DNA of 64,000 nucleotides, taken from positions 30,119,501 through 30,183,500 of the forward strand of contig NC_091093.1 in NCBI RefSeq assembly GCF_024713975.1, read 5' to 3'. A model generated the notes under the pieces. It was not told where the DNA came from and did no database searches. It saw only the letters and a program-made list of their open reading frames with translations. Position numbers and translations under genes: made by a program. The stretch's first letter is position 1, and each line of letters opens with the position of its first letter. The DNA comes from Paralichthys olivaceus (taxonomy: Eukaryota > Chordata > Actinopteri > Pleuronectiformes > Paralichthyidae). Of this stretch, positions 10,735 to 22,472 are shown piece after piece.

Positions 10735-13700
10735 GTAGATGGTGTCTCACTAGAGTTTTCGATGTTTGCTGAGTGTTTGTGTCATTAACATGTACGGAAG
10801 CTCATTGAAGACAAAACCACTGAGTGAGCACAAAACTAAATTAACGTCTGTTCAGTCTGATCAACACATAAACTCTGGATTATTTTATTATTTATATTAT
10901 TATTTATTAATGGTTGATCTCATTTAGTTTTTCAATGAACTGAATTTCTCTTTTCTGTATTGTTTATTATTCAGTAAAAAAAAACAAACATGAATGCAGA
11001 AACAAATATCGATGAAAAGACCTCAGACTTTATCTGGAGCCGATAAATACCTGGAGCTACTGCAGAGTCATGTGACGGAGTCATGTGACGCAGTCACGTG
11101 ACGCAGATCAACCAGTAGTGTGTTTTTGTGCGATGTGAACATTATTCTTAAAGTGTCATGGACGTTCTCAGTTGAAGCCTGAAAAACACGTGTTTAGAGC
11201 TGAGGGATTAAATAACTCGTTCACACATGACTGAATTAGTTTTGTTGTCACTCGGGTATTTATCATGAAATTACTTCCGTACCAAAAGAAGGTTGTGGTT
11301 TTCAGACCCAGTCATCATGTGAAGTTCTGTGTCCTTCACGTCCACATTCCCAGGAAATACCGAGCCGACGAGTAGTTCAGGCGACCTGGGAATGTGGAGC
11401 GATTTTCTTCAGATGCTGAAACCTGGTGTTTCTGTGTGAACGTCTCGTCTCTCTCTCCCTGACGCCTTGTTTTATTTTCACTTATACTTTTTTTTCCCTC
11501 TGACCAATCACCTGTCCCCATGCTGTTGTGGGCCACTCCTCCTTCTCACTCTCCTCCAATCAGAAGCTTCCAATCTCTGCCTCCCGCCGCTGGTCTGTCC
11601 AAACCCTCCACGATTGGCCGGTACTGAGCCCCTGTCCCTCCATCACACCACCAGCTCACCCCTCTGTCCTTTCACCTCTCTGGGTTCCTCTCATCACAGC
11701 GTTGGGATTCTAACGTGTTGTTTGCATGTCACTGATTGGCTGACATCCCCCTGACTAACACAGGCCAGGACACAGTGAACTTACGTGTTAATCTGTGTGA
11801 CGTCATTACATCTGCTCTGCCGCTTAGAATCAGAGTCGGACGCATCGGTGAACTAAACATACGTCTGAAGATAAACTCAGTAGATCTCATACCTCGATCA
11901 AAAGTCCCTGAGATTCAATCAAGCTGCAACAGAGCAGCTTTTTTTTTAGCTGTAACAGAAATTTGAAAACTGGTTTTGTTCAGATGAACCAGATAAAATC
12001 AATCAATCAATCAATGTTGTCAGTGGAACGAGTTTTCATACGCAGTCAAAGTCTCCTGTAGCATCTCCACTGTTAGCTTAGCATCATCCAGGACATACTG
12101 TTGACAGCAGGTACACGTAAGTGTCTCGGCTCCGCCTCCTGACATTCACTAACCTTTAACCTCTGCAGGTAAGTTTCTGTGTTTCTGTGATCGTCGCCTT
12201 TCAGTTTGTTTTAACTTCACTGGTTTAAGATAATTCGGCTCCATATTCTTGTTAATGAACTAAAACCTAACCGTGTGTTCGCACTCAGACACGGACTGAC
12301 ACCAAGCGTCCACAGGCGGGTCCAGAGCCACAGTTTGACAAACCAGTCAAACAGCGGTTCTGCCCGATCTCATCGTTTGGAATGTTCTCAAATCCTTTTT
12401 GAAAGTGTTGAAAATGAACTTTGAGTTAAAGTAACTCAGACGCTTCTCACATTGTTGTGTAAGTTGTGCTGCGTTGTGTTGAGCTCTCAGGGCCGCCGTA
12501 GATTCAGAGTCACAGCTGAACAATCCGTCCTCGTCGCCGTCAGTCAGCGTCTCAGTGTGAACAGTTTCTGTCCGTAATTTGTCGTCACGCCACTTTTAAT
12601 CAGGTGGTGCTTTATTCTTCTCCGAACCTGCTCTCCCTCCTCCCTCCTCCCTCCACCCGTCTCTTTATCCGTCCATCAGAAATCCCGCCGGTTCAAGACG
12701 AAGCGCGAGGGGACGGACTACGGCAACCGTCCCATTAAACTGGCTGGGAAAGTCATCATCCAGGAGATCTCCTGTCTGCTGGCCGTCCACAAAGCTCTGG
12801 GAGAGAGCTACATGTGAGCGACCACATGACCCACACCTGAACAATCAATCAATCAATCAATCAAGCAATTTATCCATAATCTGATATTTCACCATACAAT
12901 GACTTTTCATCATTGATTAATTGTAACTTCTCAGTTTTCTCTGACGATGTGATCACACTCAGACTGAGAGAAGTTACCGAGACCTTTTTACTTTGTGCTG
13001 ACATTTTTTAGATCAAATGATAAATTGATTAATTGAGGAAATTGTGTGTTGTTGAATATTGTTCAGCCCAAAGACGATCTGTGAGAATAAGATTAAAAAC
13101 AACAGTAATCTCTATCGGTCTATGTGTCGTCAGGGTTTTCAGATTTCTGTCGCACTCATAGACTCTTAGAAAAACAGTGAAGTCAAAGTGCCTGAAACCT
13201 GTATTCTCTGTAATGACCAACAGGGGGCGACTCCACAGGTAGTTTTTTTATAGACAATGTCTTCACTTCTCAATTTATAACGTCTGTAAACTTTGTCCTC
13301 AGGAGTTTTTGTCTCTGTCTCTAGTTTCATGTCAACAGCTGATGTTCATTTATCAATGAAGGTCATTTAGAGTCAAGCTCTGACTCAGGCTCCACCCCTC
13401 ACTCCTCCAAATATTTTTTAAAAAACCAAGATGGCGCCGAACAAAATGTCAAACTGAGGCTTCAAAACGTCCGCTCACAAACCGGCGGATGAGTTGACAG
13501 CTTGTTTGGTGTCTCAGCTTTGTGTGTGATTTCATGTTTTACTCATTTACGTCGGATGTTTTCTCTCTTCAGTCTGAACGTGAACGACATCCAGGAAACG
13601 TGTCAGAAGAATGCAGCGTCGGCGCTCACAGCTGGACGCAGAGACGTGGCCAAGGTGAGAGATTTAAAACCTAAATTCTTTTCTTTCCCCCTGATGAAAA

Positions 13701-15407
13701 AACAAACTTCTGCAAACATGGGATAAAATTCAACTGGTGGAGAAAAAGTAACTGGAAGTTTAGAAGCTGAAAATTCCTTAAAGTTTTCTCTGCATTAGAA
13801 ACGTCTCGTATAGTTTGAATTCTTCCGTCAGTCACAGTCCGGGTTTTTTTAGGTGTGGGCTCTGGCGTCTGCAGCGACCAACCAGGACCTGAGTCCTGAT
13901 TCAGACCCGGACACCGAGACGCCATGGGCCAGACATCCGTTTGGACGCCACCTGCTGGAGACTCTGTGAGTTTGTTTATTTGAAACACGACGAGCTGAGG
14001 TTTCGCTGGTCGGTCCTGCAGCTACAGATAATATTTCCTCCGGTGGAAAGAGAATCTGAAACGTCGAGATCGTCGTCGACATTAAATCTGGACTCAGTGA
14101 GTTTTTACGTCAAACTAAACTCTGTGTCGATCCTCTCAGTCTGGATCACTACAGTCGGATGAGTGACGTTCAGACGCTGGCGATGCTGTGCAGCGTGTGC
14201 AGAACACAGGCTCCGCCTCCGGACTGTTACTCTCTGTACGGACACCAACCGCCACGCTCCGCCATGTTCCCCCCCCACCACTCACGATACGTAAGTCCTT
14301 GTCCATTTCATCTCTCGTGTTTAGCCTAGCTGAGCACGAGTTCTCTGACGCCCTGCAGCCTCTGAGGGGGCGGTAGCAGGACTCCACACTTTGTTCCCAC
14401 AGGAAGTGACGTAAAAGTGTGTGTTGTCGTCACAGCCCAGCTTCACCTCCAGCTCCGTCAACTCCGGCTCCTGCTCCAGCACCTCCGACTCCATCACTGC
14501 AACCACATGGAACCCAGGTGAGCCTCCACAGCGCCACGCTCAGGCCAACAGCTCGAGATGCACACAGAGTCAGAACCGTGTCTGAGTTCTTCTTCATTTT
14601 CAGCCCGAGACTCGGAGCACGTCAACCCCTGGGGTGAATCCTCCCCTGACGACTGTCGCTATGCAAACACGGGGTACACAGATCCCCGGGAACGAGAGCG
14701 AGAGCAGCACGACATGAACAAGAGGTGACGTAGCGCCACCTCCTGGTCAGACAGACGTTCATCTTCACAGAGGGCGAAGGCAGAGCTGGTGTTTCACTAA
14801 CAGAGCTGTGATGTCATTTCCTTTTCCTGTGCAGACTGCTGGACCCGGCCAACACGCTGCAGTTTGACGACTTTAAGAAGTGTTACGGTGAAATCTTGTA
14901 CCGCTGGGGTCTGAGAGAGAAACGAGCTGACGTGCTAAAGTTTGCTTCCTGTCCCCCAGAACCTCACAAAGGAATCGGTGCGTTAATGTCCTGACGCTCA
15001 CGCACGACTCTGAAGCCTCCACCTGCGAGTTTTACAACGTTATAATGAGGCGTCTCAGGATCAACACTGACCACTGATTCTGATCTGCATGTTTAACCAT
15101 GGAGCATTAAGAATATCATAATAAGAATATAATAAGAATAATTTATAGTAAATGAAATGTTTCCTCTGCAGAGTTCGGTGTGTACTGCTGTCACTGTCGC
15201 AGTCAGGCTCGTGGGACGCAGTGCGCCGTCTGCAAGCGTCTGACCTTCCAGTGTGCCATCTGTCACGTGGCCGTACGAGGCTCCTCCAACTTCTGCCTGA
15301 GCTGTGGTCACGGAGGACACACCAGTCACATGATGGACTGGTTCCGCCAGCAGGACGAGTGTCCGACCGGCTGCGGCTGCCACTGTCTCCTGCAGAGCAC
15401 CTTCTGA
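4583..15407 (+). CDS. wdr59: WDR59, GATOR2 complex subunit
   Basis: WDR59 is a subunit of GATOR2, which counteracts GATOR1 and so promotes mTORC1 amino-acid signalling at the lysosome. Twenty-six exons keep frame: 4583-4636, 5423-5472, 5806-5941, 6025-6110, 6208-6288, 6431-6468, 6899-6987, 7088-7204, 7409-7486, 7663-7819, 8140-8219, 8311-8437, 8850-8971, 9236-9400, 9677-9772, 9889-9993, 10242-10363, 10541-10694, 12680-12813, 13573-13654, 13853-13965, 14140-14290, 14436-14517, 14604-14724, 14835-14977 and 15172-15407. The sum is 972 codons plus stop; the human protein is about 974. Residues 1 to about 340 form the WD40 propeller (VISDLDW, SSHDGDVRIWDKR). An RWD domain follows near 385-490 (QYPNNAAPTFQF). 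The last exon is a Cys/His zinc module (CHCRSQARGTQCAVC, CGHGGHTSHMMDWF). The start MAARWSSENVVVEFRD matches orthologues. No breaks were seen. Confidence 0.97.
4637..5422 (+). other. wdr59: wdr59 intron 1
   Basis: No coding signal is seen in this 786-bp intron. Its 3' end is a long CTT/CTC pyrimidine tract (about 5365-5422) running directly into the exon 2 acceptor. Confidence 0.7.
7026..7060. repeat. (GT)n microsatellite in wdr59 intron 7
   Basis: An uninterrupted GT run lies 28 bp before the exon 8 acceptor. Confidence 0.95.
7625..7656. repeat. (GT)n microsatellite in wdr59 intron 9
   Basis: A GT run ends 6 bp before the exon 10 acceptor, so it occupies the usual polypyrimidine-tract position. 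Confidence 0.95.
7833..7891. repeat. Three-copy 19-20-bp tandem repeat in wdr59 intron 10
   Basis: Three consecutive copies of a unit containing CTAAGCTAGGCTAACAG, differing by single bases. Confidence 0.85.
8096..8127. repeat. (TTG)n triplet run in wdr59 intron 10
   Basis: About ten TTG triplets lie just upstream of the exon 11 acceptor. A second TTG run (about 8281-8305) sits in the same position before exon 12. Confidence 0.9.
8540..8700. repeat. Dispersed fish repeat fragment in wdr59 intron 12
   Basis: This segment contains GATCGCCCCCTGGTGGCTG and TTAGTTGATGGGACATGG, phrases I associate with a very common dispersed repeat of percomorph introns. A related piece in inverse orientation occurs near 48299-48370 in NLR unit B. 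Family assignment is from memory only. Confidence 0.45.
10478..10535. repeat. (GT)n microsatellite in wdr59 intron 17
   Basis: A GT run with a GTCT interruption ends a few bases before the exon 18 acceptor at 10540. Confidence 0.95.
10695..12679 (+). other. wdr59: wdr59 intron 18 (longest intron)
   Basis: A 1985-bp intron opening with a (CA)n run (10699-10732). A TCAA run at about 11998-12015, a second at 12840-12865 in the following intron, and a T-rich tract near 11940 are visible. A reading frame at 11467-11754 has no start context or similarity I can name, and I see no exon here. Confidence 0.6.
13200..13500. repeat. Dispersed fish repeat in wdr59 intron 19
   Basis: The block starts at CAACAGGGGGCGACTCCAC and continues through AACTTTGTCCTCAGGAG and TTCATTTAGAGTCAAGC-type phrases typical of a common percomorph dispersed repeat. 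It contains AAGATGGCGCC at 13431-13441, a repeat-borne near-match to YY1. Assignment is from memory. Confidence 0.45.
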
Positions 15408-15660
15408 TGCAGCCGAAGGAAACCAACGCGCTCCTCGGATCTGGCGTCCATCGGTCTGTGGTGACGAGACTGATCCGAGACACAGAGAGGAGGCTTCTGA
15501 CAGAGACAGACAGAAGGACAGACAGAAGGACAGACAGAAGGACGGACAGAAGGACGGACAGAAGGACAGACACACACTATTTCTCCTCCTATTTGTCTTT
15601 ATGAAGGAACATTTTCATGTTCACTCTTTCAACAAGAACAGAGAATAAAACAGCTGTTAA
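15408..15660 (+). other. wdr59: wdr59 3' UTR with poly(A) signal and GACAGAAG repeat
   Basis: Immediately after the stop, a tandem array of an 8-12-bp unit GACAGAAGGACA runs from about 15502 to 15570. AATAAA at 15644-15649 is the likely polyadenylation signal. Confidence 0.7.
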
Positions 15661-16296
15661 TAAAATAAATTAATATCTTTTCTCCCAAGATGAAACAAAC
15701 ATTAAAATGTTAACAAACAATAACAAACTGTATCTGTGTGTGTGTGTGTGTGTGTGAGAATAAATACGACAACAGCTGCTCACACACGGTGCCGAGTAGA
15801 AACAAGTGGTCACTTCAGTTCCTGCTGTGAACTGAAGGTTGAAAGATTTACACTAAAGAACAGTAACAGATGAACTGTCGAGCACAGGCTGGATGAATGT
15901 TGGACAGATGTAAGTGTCTGGGTTTTAAATATTTAACAATCTTGTTTAACTAAATCTGCTCAGATTAATGATTATTTGAGGAGAATTTATAAGAGAATAG
16001 TTTTTTAAAGCTTTAAAATTATAACCTGTGAAACTGGAAGAACACAAATATCTGAGGATGAAGAGGAGGAGACACGTAGAAGACGAAGACGTCGACTTGA
16101 ATAGATAAACCTTGTTGTGTTTTTACCTGTTTGAATTATTGAATATTTTCCACATCCTGTAGAAAAAACTTTATATTTGCAAACACTCACTTTATAGTTT
16201 ATTTAACGATTGAATATTACACTTAAAGGTCAGTTTTTAGACTATTTAGTTTTAAATAAACTAAATAGTTCATTCGTTTTTGCTATTAGTGTTTTT

Positions 16297-16408
16297 TCCT
16301 ATCCTGCCTCTGATTGGCTCATCCTGAAATCCTTACTCTCACCTTGTCCAGTCATCACTTTTTATACTTGAGGCTAAAGCCTTATAGCCAATCAGAGGCA
16401 GGGTAGGA
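16297..16408. repeat. Short inverted repeat (23-bp arms) between wdr59 and gpatch1
   Basis: The left arm 16297-16319 (TCCTATCCTGCCTCTGATTG plus GCT) is the reverse complement of 16386-16408 with one mismatch. The 66-bp centre is unrelated to the arms. It resembles a small MITE or a processed stem. No target duplication was identified. Confidence 0.7.
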
Positions 16409-16579
16409 GGGGCAGGTCTTCACCCAGCTTAGGTGAGCTTTTGAAACAGAATGTGAATCCTCTCCCTCCTCTTTTAATTCCTCCCTTTGTCTCCCCTCCT
16501 CCCTATGATCTCGATGCTGAACGACAAACAGCAACAACAAAAATAAAGAGCGAAGACAAAATGTATCGGCAGAAAAAGT

Positions 16580-16646
16580 TACATTTTATTATTTCAAATA
16601 GGAATAAAATGAAGCGAGTGCAGAAGGAGGCAGGAGCTGGTCGTCC
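16580..16646 (-). terminator. gpatch1: gpatch1 poly(A) signal region
   Basis: AATAAA reads on the minus strand at 16585-16590, which fits the 3' end of gpatch1. The convergent wdr59 signal is about 0.94 kb away, so the two transcripts need not overlap. Confidence 0.5.
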
Positions 16647-16700
16647 TCACAGAGGACAAACGTTCTGCTTCACCTCGTCTGATGTGACTTCAGTCTGTAA

Positions 16701-16737
<37 letters not shown>

Positions 16738-19700
16738 TAAAAGTAAATACAGCAAAGTAACATGGCTCTGACTGTTAATAAAATCAGTGTCTGTTTGACC
16801 TCTGACCTTTTCAGCAGCTCCTCTGTCGACACCTGTCCGTCACTGTCCTCTTCTCTGTCGCTGCTGTCCGACTCCTCCTTCTTCTTACTCTTCTTCTGCT
16901 GCTTCGCTTTGTGTTTGTGCTTCTTGTGTTTCTTCTTCTGAAAAACAAAGTTTCACACTGTGAGTTAAGTATTGTTCTGTCCATTGTTGCTCTTTGTCTC
17001 TTTTCTTATTTTCCACCTTCTTGTCTTTGTGCTGCTTCTTGTTCTTGTGTTTCTTCTCTTTGTTCGTCCTCCGAGGTTTCTCTTCTTCTTTGAGGGAGCG
17101 GATCGAGGTGGCGCCTCCTCTGACTGAACACGAAACAACAAGTAACTCGGGTGAAGTCTCCACAAACATTAACACACTTTTAACACACTGTTGACATGAA
17201 GAAAAAAAATGAATAAAGTCAAGTTTTCCAACACTCACTGAGAGCAGCTGATGGAGGCGGCAGCTTCGGGCCAAACTCCTCCTGTGACGAGCTCTGACTC
17301 AAAACCACGGCTTTCAATAAAACACAGAGGAGAAACCTGAGTTACACATGTTGACAATAACGTGACAGAATCTTCATTTGTCCAGAGCAAACAAACATTT
17401 GTGTTCTCGCGTACAGAGCCACCAGAACATGTCAGGAACATGTCAGGAACATGTCGGGAACATGTCGGGAACATGTCAGGAACATGTCGGGACTTCAGTT
17501 CAGGTCTGAAGTCCCGACATGTTCATCTGAGGTTACCTGTCTGGCTGCTGGAGGTGGTGGCAGAGGTAACAGAGGTGGAGGAGGACGTGATGGAGGACTT
17601 GACATTTGAGATGTTAAAGAGGTTCAGAGGCTGTGTGTTGATTTTTCCCTCTTCCTCTTTCGTGTCCTCCTCCTCATCACTCTCTCCCTCTGATGACGAT
17701 GACTTGTCATCAGACGAGCTGGCGAAGATGGCCTTAAACAGATCCATAGGAGGTCTGCTCTCCTCCTCTTCCTCCTCTTCATCACCTTCCTTGTTCTTGT
17801 CTGAGCTCTGCTGATCCTCCGACTGTTTGAGGAGAACACAGGTGAGTTAAAAGGTTTGTTGTTCTGATCAGCTCCTGGACGACAAACCCCAGCGCCTCAG
17901 ACTCGACAGATAACTACCTCGGTGGCGTCTTCAGTCTGGTCGTTGCTGTGGCCGCAGGCAGGTAAAGCAGGTGCTGAGGTTTGAACAGGTTTGGTCTCTG
18001 GTTGGTTTTGGGGCTCATTCTTTTCTTCTTCCTCCTTCTTCTTCTTCTTCTGGTTTGAAACATCCCACCTCGACTTCTTCTTCGTCTCTGGAGACTTTGG
18101 AGGAGCTGCAGTGAGGAAGTGACATCACACAGAGAGAATAAGAACAACAAAATGTTACAGAGATAACACGGAACTGAAAATGGATCTTTGACAATGACGA
18201 CGCGATTAAACGGTAAATAAAAATTTGCAGAGAAAAATAAAAAAGTGATGAACGGCTCTGTGGTTGTTTGTCTCCACCAATCAGTGCAGTTTGAAATCCA
18301 ATCAGTTCATCCGATGTCAAGAAGACAGAAGAGAGGAAACTCCCATGAGGCCGAAACTTGTCTTGTGACTTTAACGTTTAGCCAAAATCGTTTGTGCCGA
18401 ATTCGAAAGGATTCCCTCGAGACGTTCTGGAGAAACTGTGTCCACAATCATGAGACAGGTCCACAATCAAAAAACATTATGCCTCCGGCCACTAGGTGTC
18501 ACTGCAGCAGAGAAATAAAAAACTTTTCATTTGTCAGAATATTGAAATGAGGAAACACTCTGCTCTTAAATGACAGAGCGCCCCCTGTCTGCAGACACTT
18601 GCAGGTGAGGGAAGCTACCTGTGGTCTCTCTGCTCTCCGTCACAGTCAGGAAGTTGAAGACAGAAAACTTGTCTCTCTTGACCTTCGGCAGACCCGACAT
18701 GCCAGACCTGCAGGACCAATCACAGACAGACGCTCATTCAGAGATTTTGTGGAAATGACATCACAGTTTTCGGGAGGAGGAGTCTCATGTCGTACCCGGG
18801 GTACGGGTCGGGGACGTTGAACCTCTTGCAGAGCAGCTTGTCCGGGTGCCACTCAAACGTTTCCCTGGTCAGTTTTCCAAACATCTTCATCTTGACAGCA
18901 GCTTGTTTGTCGTCCACGTCGCCCTGACGACCAAAAAAAAAAGTGTATTATCTCGATACTTCAGCAGAAATTAAACTCAGATTGTTTCTGGAGGTCGTGG
19001 TCGTACCTCCTCGTCCCGGCTGACCTCCACCGTGTCGTCGTTCTCCTCGTCTTTGGCTCTGGCGAAGCGGGACGAGAGCGACGAGGACATGGGTCTGTAC
19101 AAGATGGAGGATCGGACAAACTCCTCCCTCTCCCTGCTGCGCTCCCACTCTGTCATACCCGAGTCCATACTCTGCTCCAGAGCGTCTGAGACACAAACCA
19201 GGTTCACCTTTGATTCAAGGGTTAGGCTGCCTGCAGTGCATGATGGGAGATGTGGGACAGATGCTCCTACCTTTGTCTCCCTGTCTGAGGCAGTTCAGGT
19301 ACAGCTCGTAACGTGCCTGTTTGCTGGGATTGTTGTCAAACGGTCTGAAGGTCTGTGACGACGACTGGACACCTCGCCACGACGCCAGAGCCTCCTGCTG
19401 CTGCTGGAGGCCGGGGGAGGAGGAGGAGGAGGCTGCGCTGCTCTGAGCTGAAAGCCCCGCCAATGACCCCACCATCAACCCACCTGAGCTGACGGCACGA
19501 CGGGAGTCGTTGGCGGTAGCATTGGCGGAGGGCGTGTTGGAGGAGTTGCGGAGGTTGAGGAGTCGCTCTCTGTCTTCAGGCCTCAGCAGCTCCATCACTG
19601 AACTGGGACCTGATTCACGAAGAAGAAGAACAAACACATCATCGACATTAAATCATCTCATCTTCACCAAACCTGGAATAAAAAATCTGTGGTCATTATT

Positions 19701-22427
19701 CAGATTTATCAGAACAAGTCGATGATCGACAGGAAATGATTCTGTTTATTGCTTATTGACAATTGAATAATAATTTGAATAATATAATTACTAATAATTT
19801 GAATAATATACGACCTGCTGTACCTTTGAGTTTTGTACATTTGATCAACTAAAACAAGACATTTATAGAAATCAAATGTAATAATTAACATGTTTTAAAT
19901 CATCTAGTGACGACCAGATTTTGATTTTGATCATTGTAAACAAGTGAAACTGTGACTTTGGTTTTCTGGACTCCGCTGCCTCTCGGGGACATTAACAGGT
20001 CAAATGATGGCTGAATCTTCTCCTACCTTGCAGGGCATCCTCTCCCAGCAGCGCCCCCCTCTGGCTGGAGTCCATCTGGTGCCGTCCTGCTTGTTGGGGC
20101 TCCTCTTTAACCATGTGGCCCCTGGAGGTCCTCAAAGCCTCGGCCAGCGCAGGACTGACCCCAGAGAGACGAGTGACGTGGACGGACGGATGGAAGCGAT
20201 GGACGGGTCTGTAGTCACGGGGCAGAGTGGGGGGAGGGAAGATCTGCAGAGAGACTGGAGATGTCAGTGTTTTTATTTATTTATTTTTAAACAGATGACA
20301 GATCATCGACACTCACCGTTTTCTCCTCATGAGGTTTTTGAGCCAAAGTGAATCCCTCCAGGATTTTTCCAAGATATGACGCATCTTTGTTTTTATCTAT
20401 GAACGAGAGGAAAAGGAGACAAGGAGATAAGGAGACACATTCTGCTCATATCCAGGTTGATCATTCTAATTTCTGTTATTACTTGAAAAGGTTTCATGCT
20501 CGAGCGTTCAGAAAACACATCAGCTCCTTTTTTCATTCATTTCAAACATACTGATCCAAAATGAACGACAATAAATTCCATAATTTTTTCCCCTGCTCTT
20601 CTCTCGCTTCTTGCCACCAAACAGTATCAACACTGCACATAACTCAACGCCATGATGTCATCATGAGTGTGAGACGTAGATCAATTTAAAAACCCAGCAG
20701 TTTTTCCGAGGGGCAGCTTCCTCTGTTTCATTGCTGCTGTGTGAAGCACTTTGAGATCTGGATTTTGAAACGTTCTCAATAAATAAAGATATGAATCATA
20801 ATAATAATAATAATCATTATTATTATTGCTGTTGTACAAAGTCTCCAGGTGATGTTACCTCTTTTCTTGGTGTACTGCTGTGGAGCCGTCCAGCCGTACA
20901 GTCCGTCTCCAGGCTCCTCTCCTCCCAGCACCGTGTCGTACCGGGACATGGAGTCTCTGTGGTACACGTCTTCATCATCATCCTCCAGGGCCCCAACACC
21001 AAACGCCTGCAGGTCAAAGGTCACCAGTAACATGTCGATTATGAGAACAATCTTTGAAATGAAAGCCTCGATGCCTGGACCACACTGGTTGTGTCGCGGT
21101 TCTCTGTTGTTCGCGACGGCTGCAGTTCAGCCTCGGTTCTGCTCTTGCCAGTGCTTTGTTGTTACACAGCGTTTTACTTGAAAAAGCCATAAATACGATG
21201 TCATCGTACATCAGCATTTTGTTTCTCCCTTGATGAGTTGTCGGAGATGGGTTTTTCATGTGTGAGTATGGGAGAGAGTGTGTGTGTGTGTGTGTACAGA
21301 GAGACAGAGAGAGAGAGAGTGACAGCAGAGAGAAAAAATAATCAGCAAGACCTTGATTCTCCGGAGGAGCAGCACAGCTGAACCGCGACAGAACGGCAGC
21401 TGGTGTGGCTGCTCTTATCTGTTATCACGTGAAAAGAAAAGCAAGGTCCCACCTGTCCAGCCACTCCTCCTCTGCGGGAGCTCCGCTGTGCGTCTCCGAA
21501 CAGTTGACTCCTGGTCTCAGAATGAGGTTTGAACAGGTTGATGTGTTCAGGGGCACCGCGGCCCAGCAGTGCCAGACCCGGGTCCAGACCACGGTACCCC
21601 AGACCCTGAACTCCGAGCCGGGGGGTGAAGTCCACAGGAGTCACGTCCTTTGGGGCAAAGGTCACGTTCTCTGGAGCAAAGTCGTCCTCGTCCTCCTGTC
21701 AGGGAGAGAATATTCCTGTTTTAATATAACTGCTCGTTTCTGTTTTGTTATATTAGTTAGTTCAAGAGATAAGAAGTAGGAGGAGCTAATACTCAGGTGT
21801 TACAGCAGAAAAAGAGATGATTTCAAAATAAGTTTTCTAAGGATGATGGAGAGTTTTTAGAAAGTCGTCAGACAAACTGTCGGCAGCGTCACGCACCTCT
21901 GAGTCCTCTGAGCCAGCAGGGGGCAGCACACAGCCGTAAGACCTGGCTTCACCTTCTGTGAGGAGAAGAAGACAAGGTGCTTTCAGTCACTTCACCATTT
22001 AAACTTCACCTTTAAAATAAATCACAGGACATTTAGAGGGAGAACGACTTGAAGAGCAGCTGTGAACGTTGGTACGAACCCGTCTGCTGTCGACGAGCTT
22101 TCCTCTTCACACGAGGCCCCACCCCCTGACCCTCCTTCCATCCCATCTTCCTCAGCAGCTCCACCCCGATGGACAACCTGTGAGACAAACCAAACACACC
22201 TCAGAGACTCGCTCTGGACAGGAAACTGATTTTACTGCACTGAATGAAAAGACCTTTATTTTTTTACATTTCTGGTTTTAACATCAACGTTATAGTCAGA
22301 CACAGATTCACTGCAGTACACATGTAAAATATAATATATTAATATATTATAACTGTGCCTGGAGTTTGTCTTTCACATATGAAGAAGCAGCAGGAACATG
22401 TTGGGAACATTCAGGCGTGCGTGTGTG

Positions 22428-22472
<45 letters not shown>

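Noticed and set aside
11467..11754. 95-codon ORF in wdr59 intron 18
   Set aside because: Exons 18 and 19 join in phase without it and no WDR59 homologue has extra sequence there as far as I know; low-complexity Pro/Ser/Leu.
15061..15577. Antisense ORFs of about 160-170 codons over wdr59 exon 26
   Set aside because: They read the complement of the zinc-module exon and the GACAGAAG repeat of the 3' UTR.
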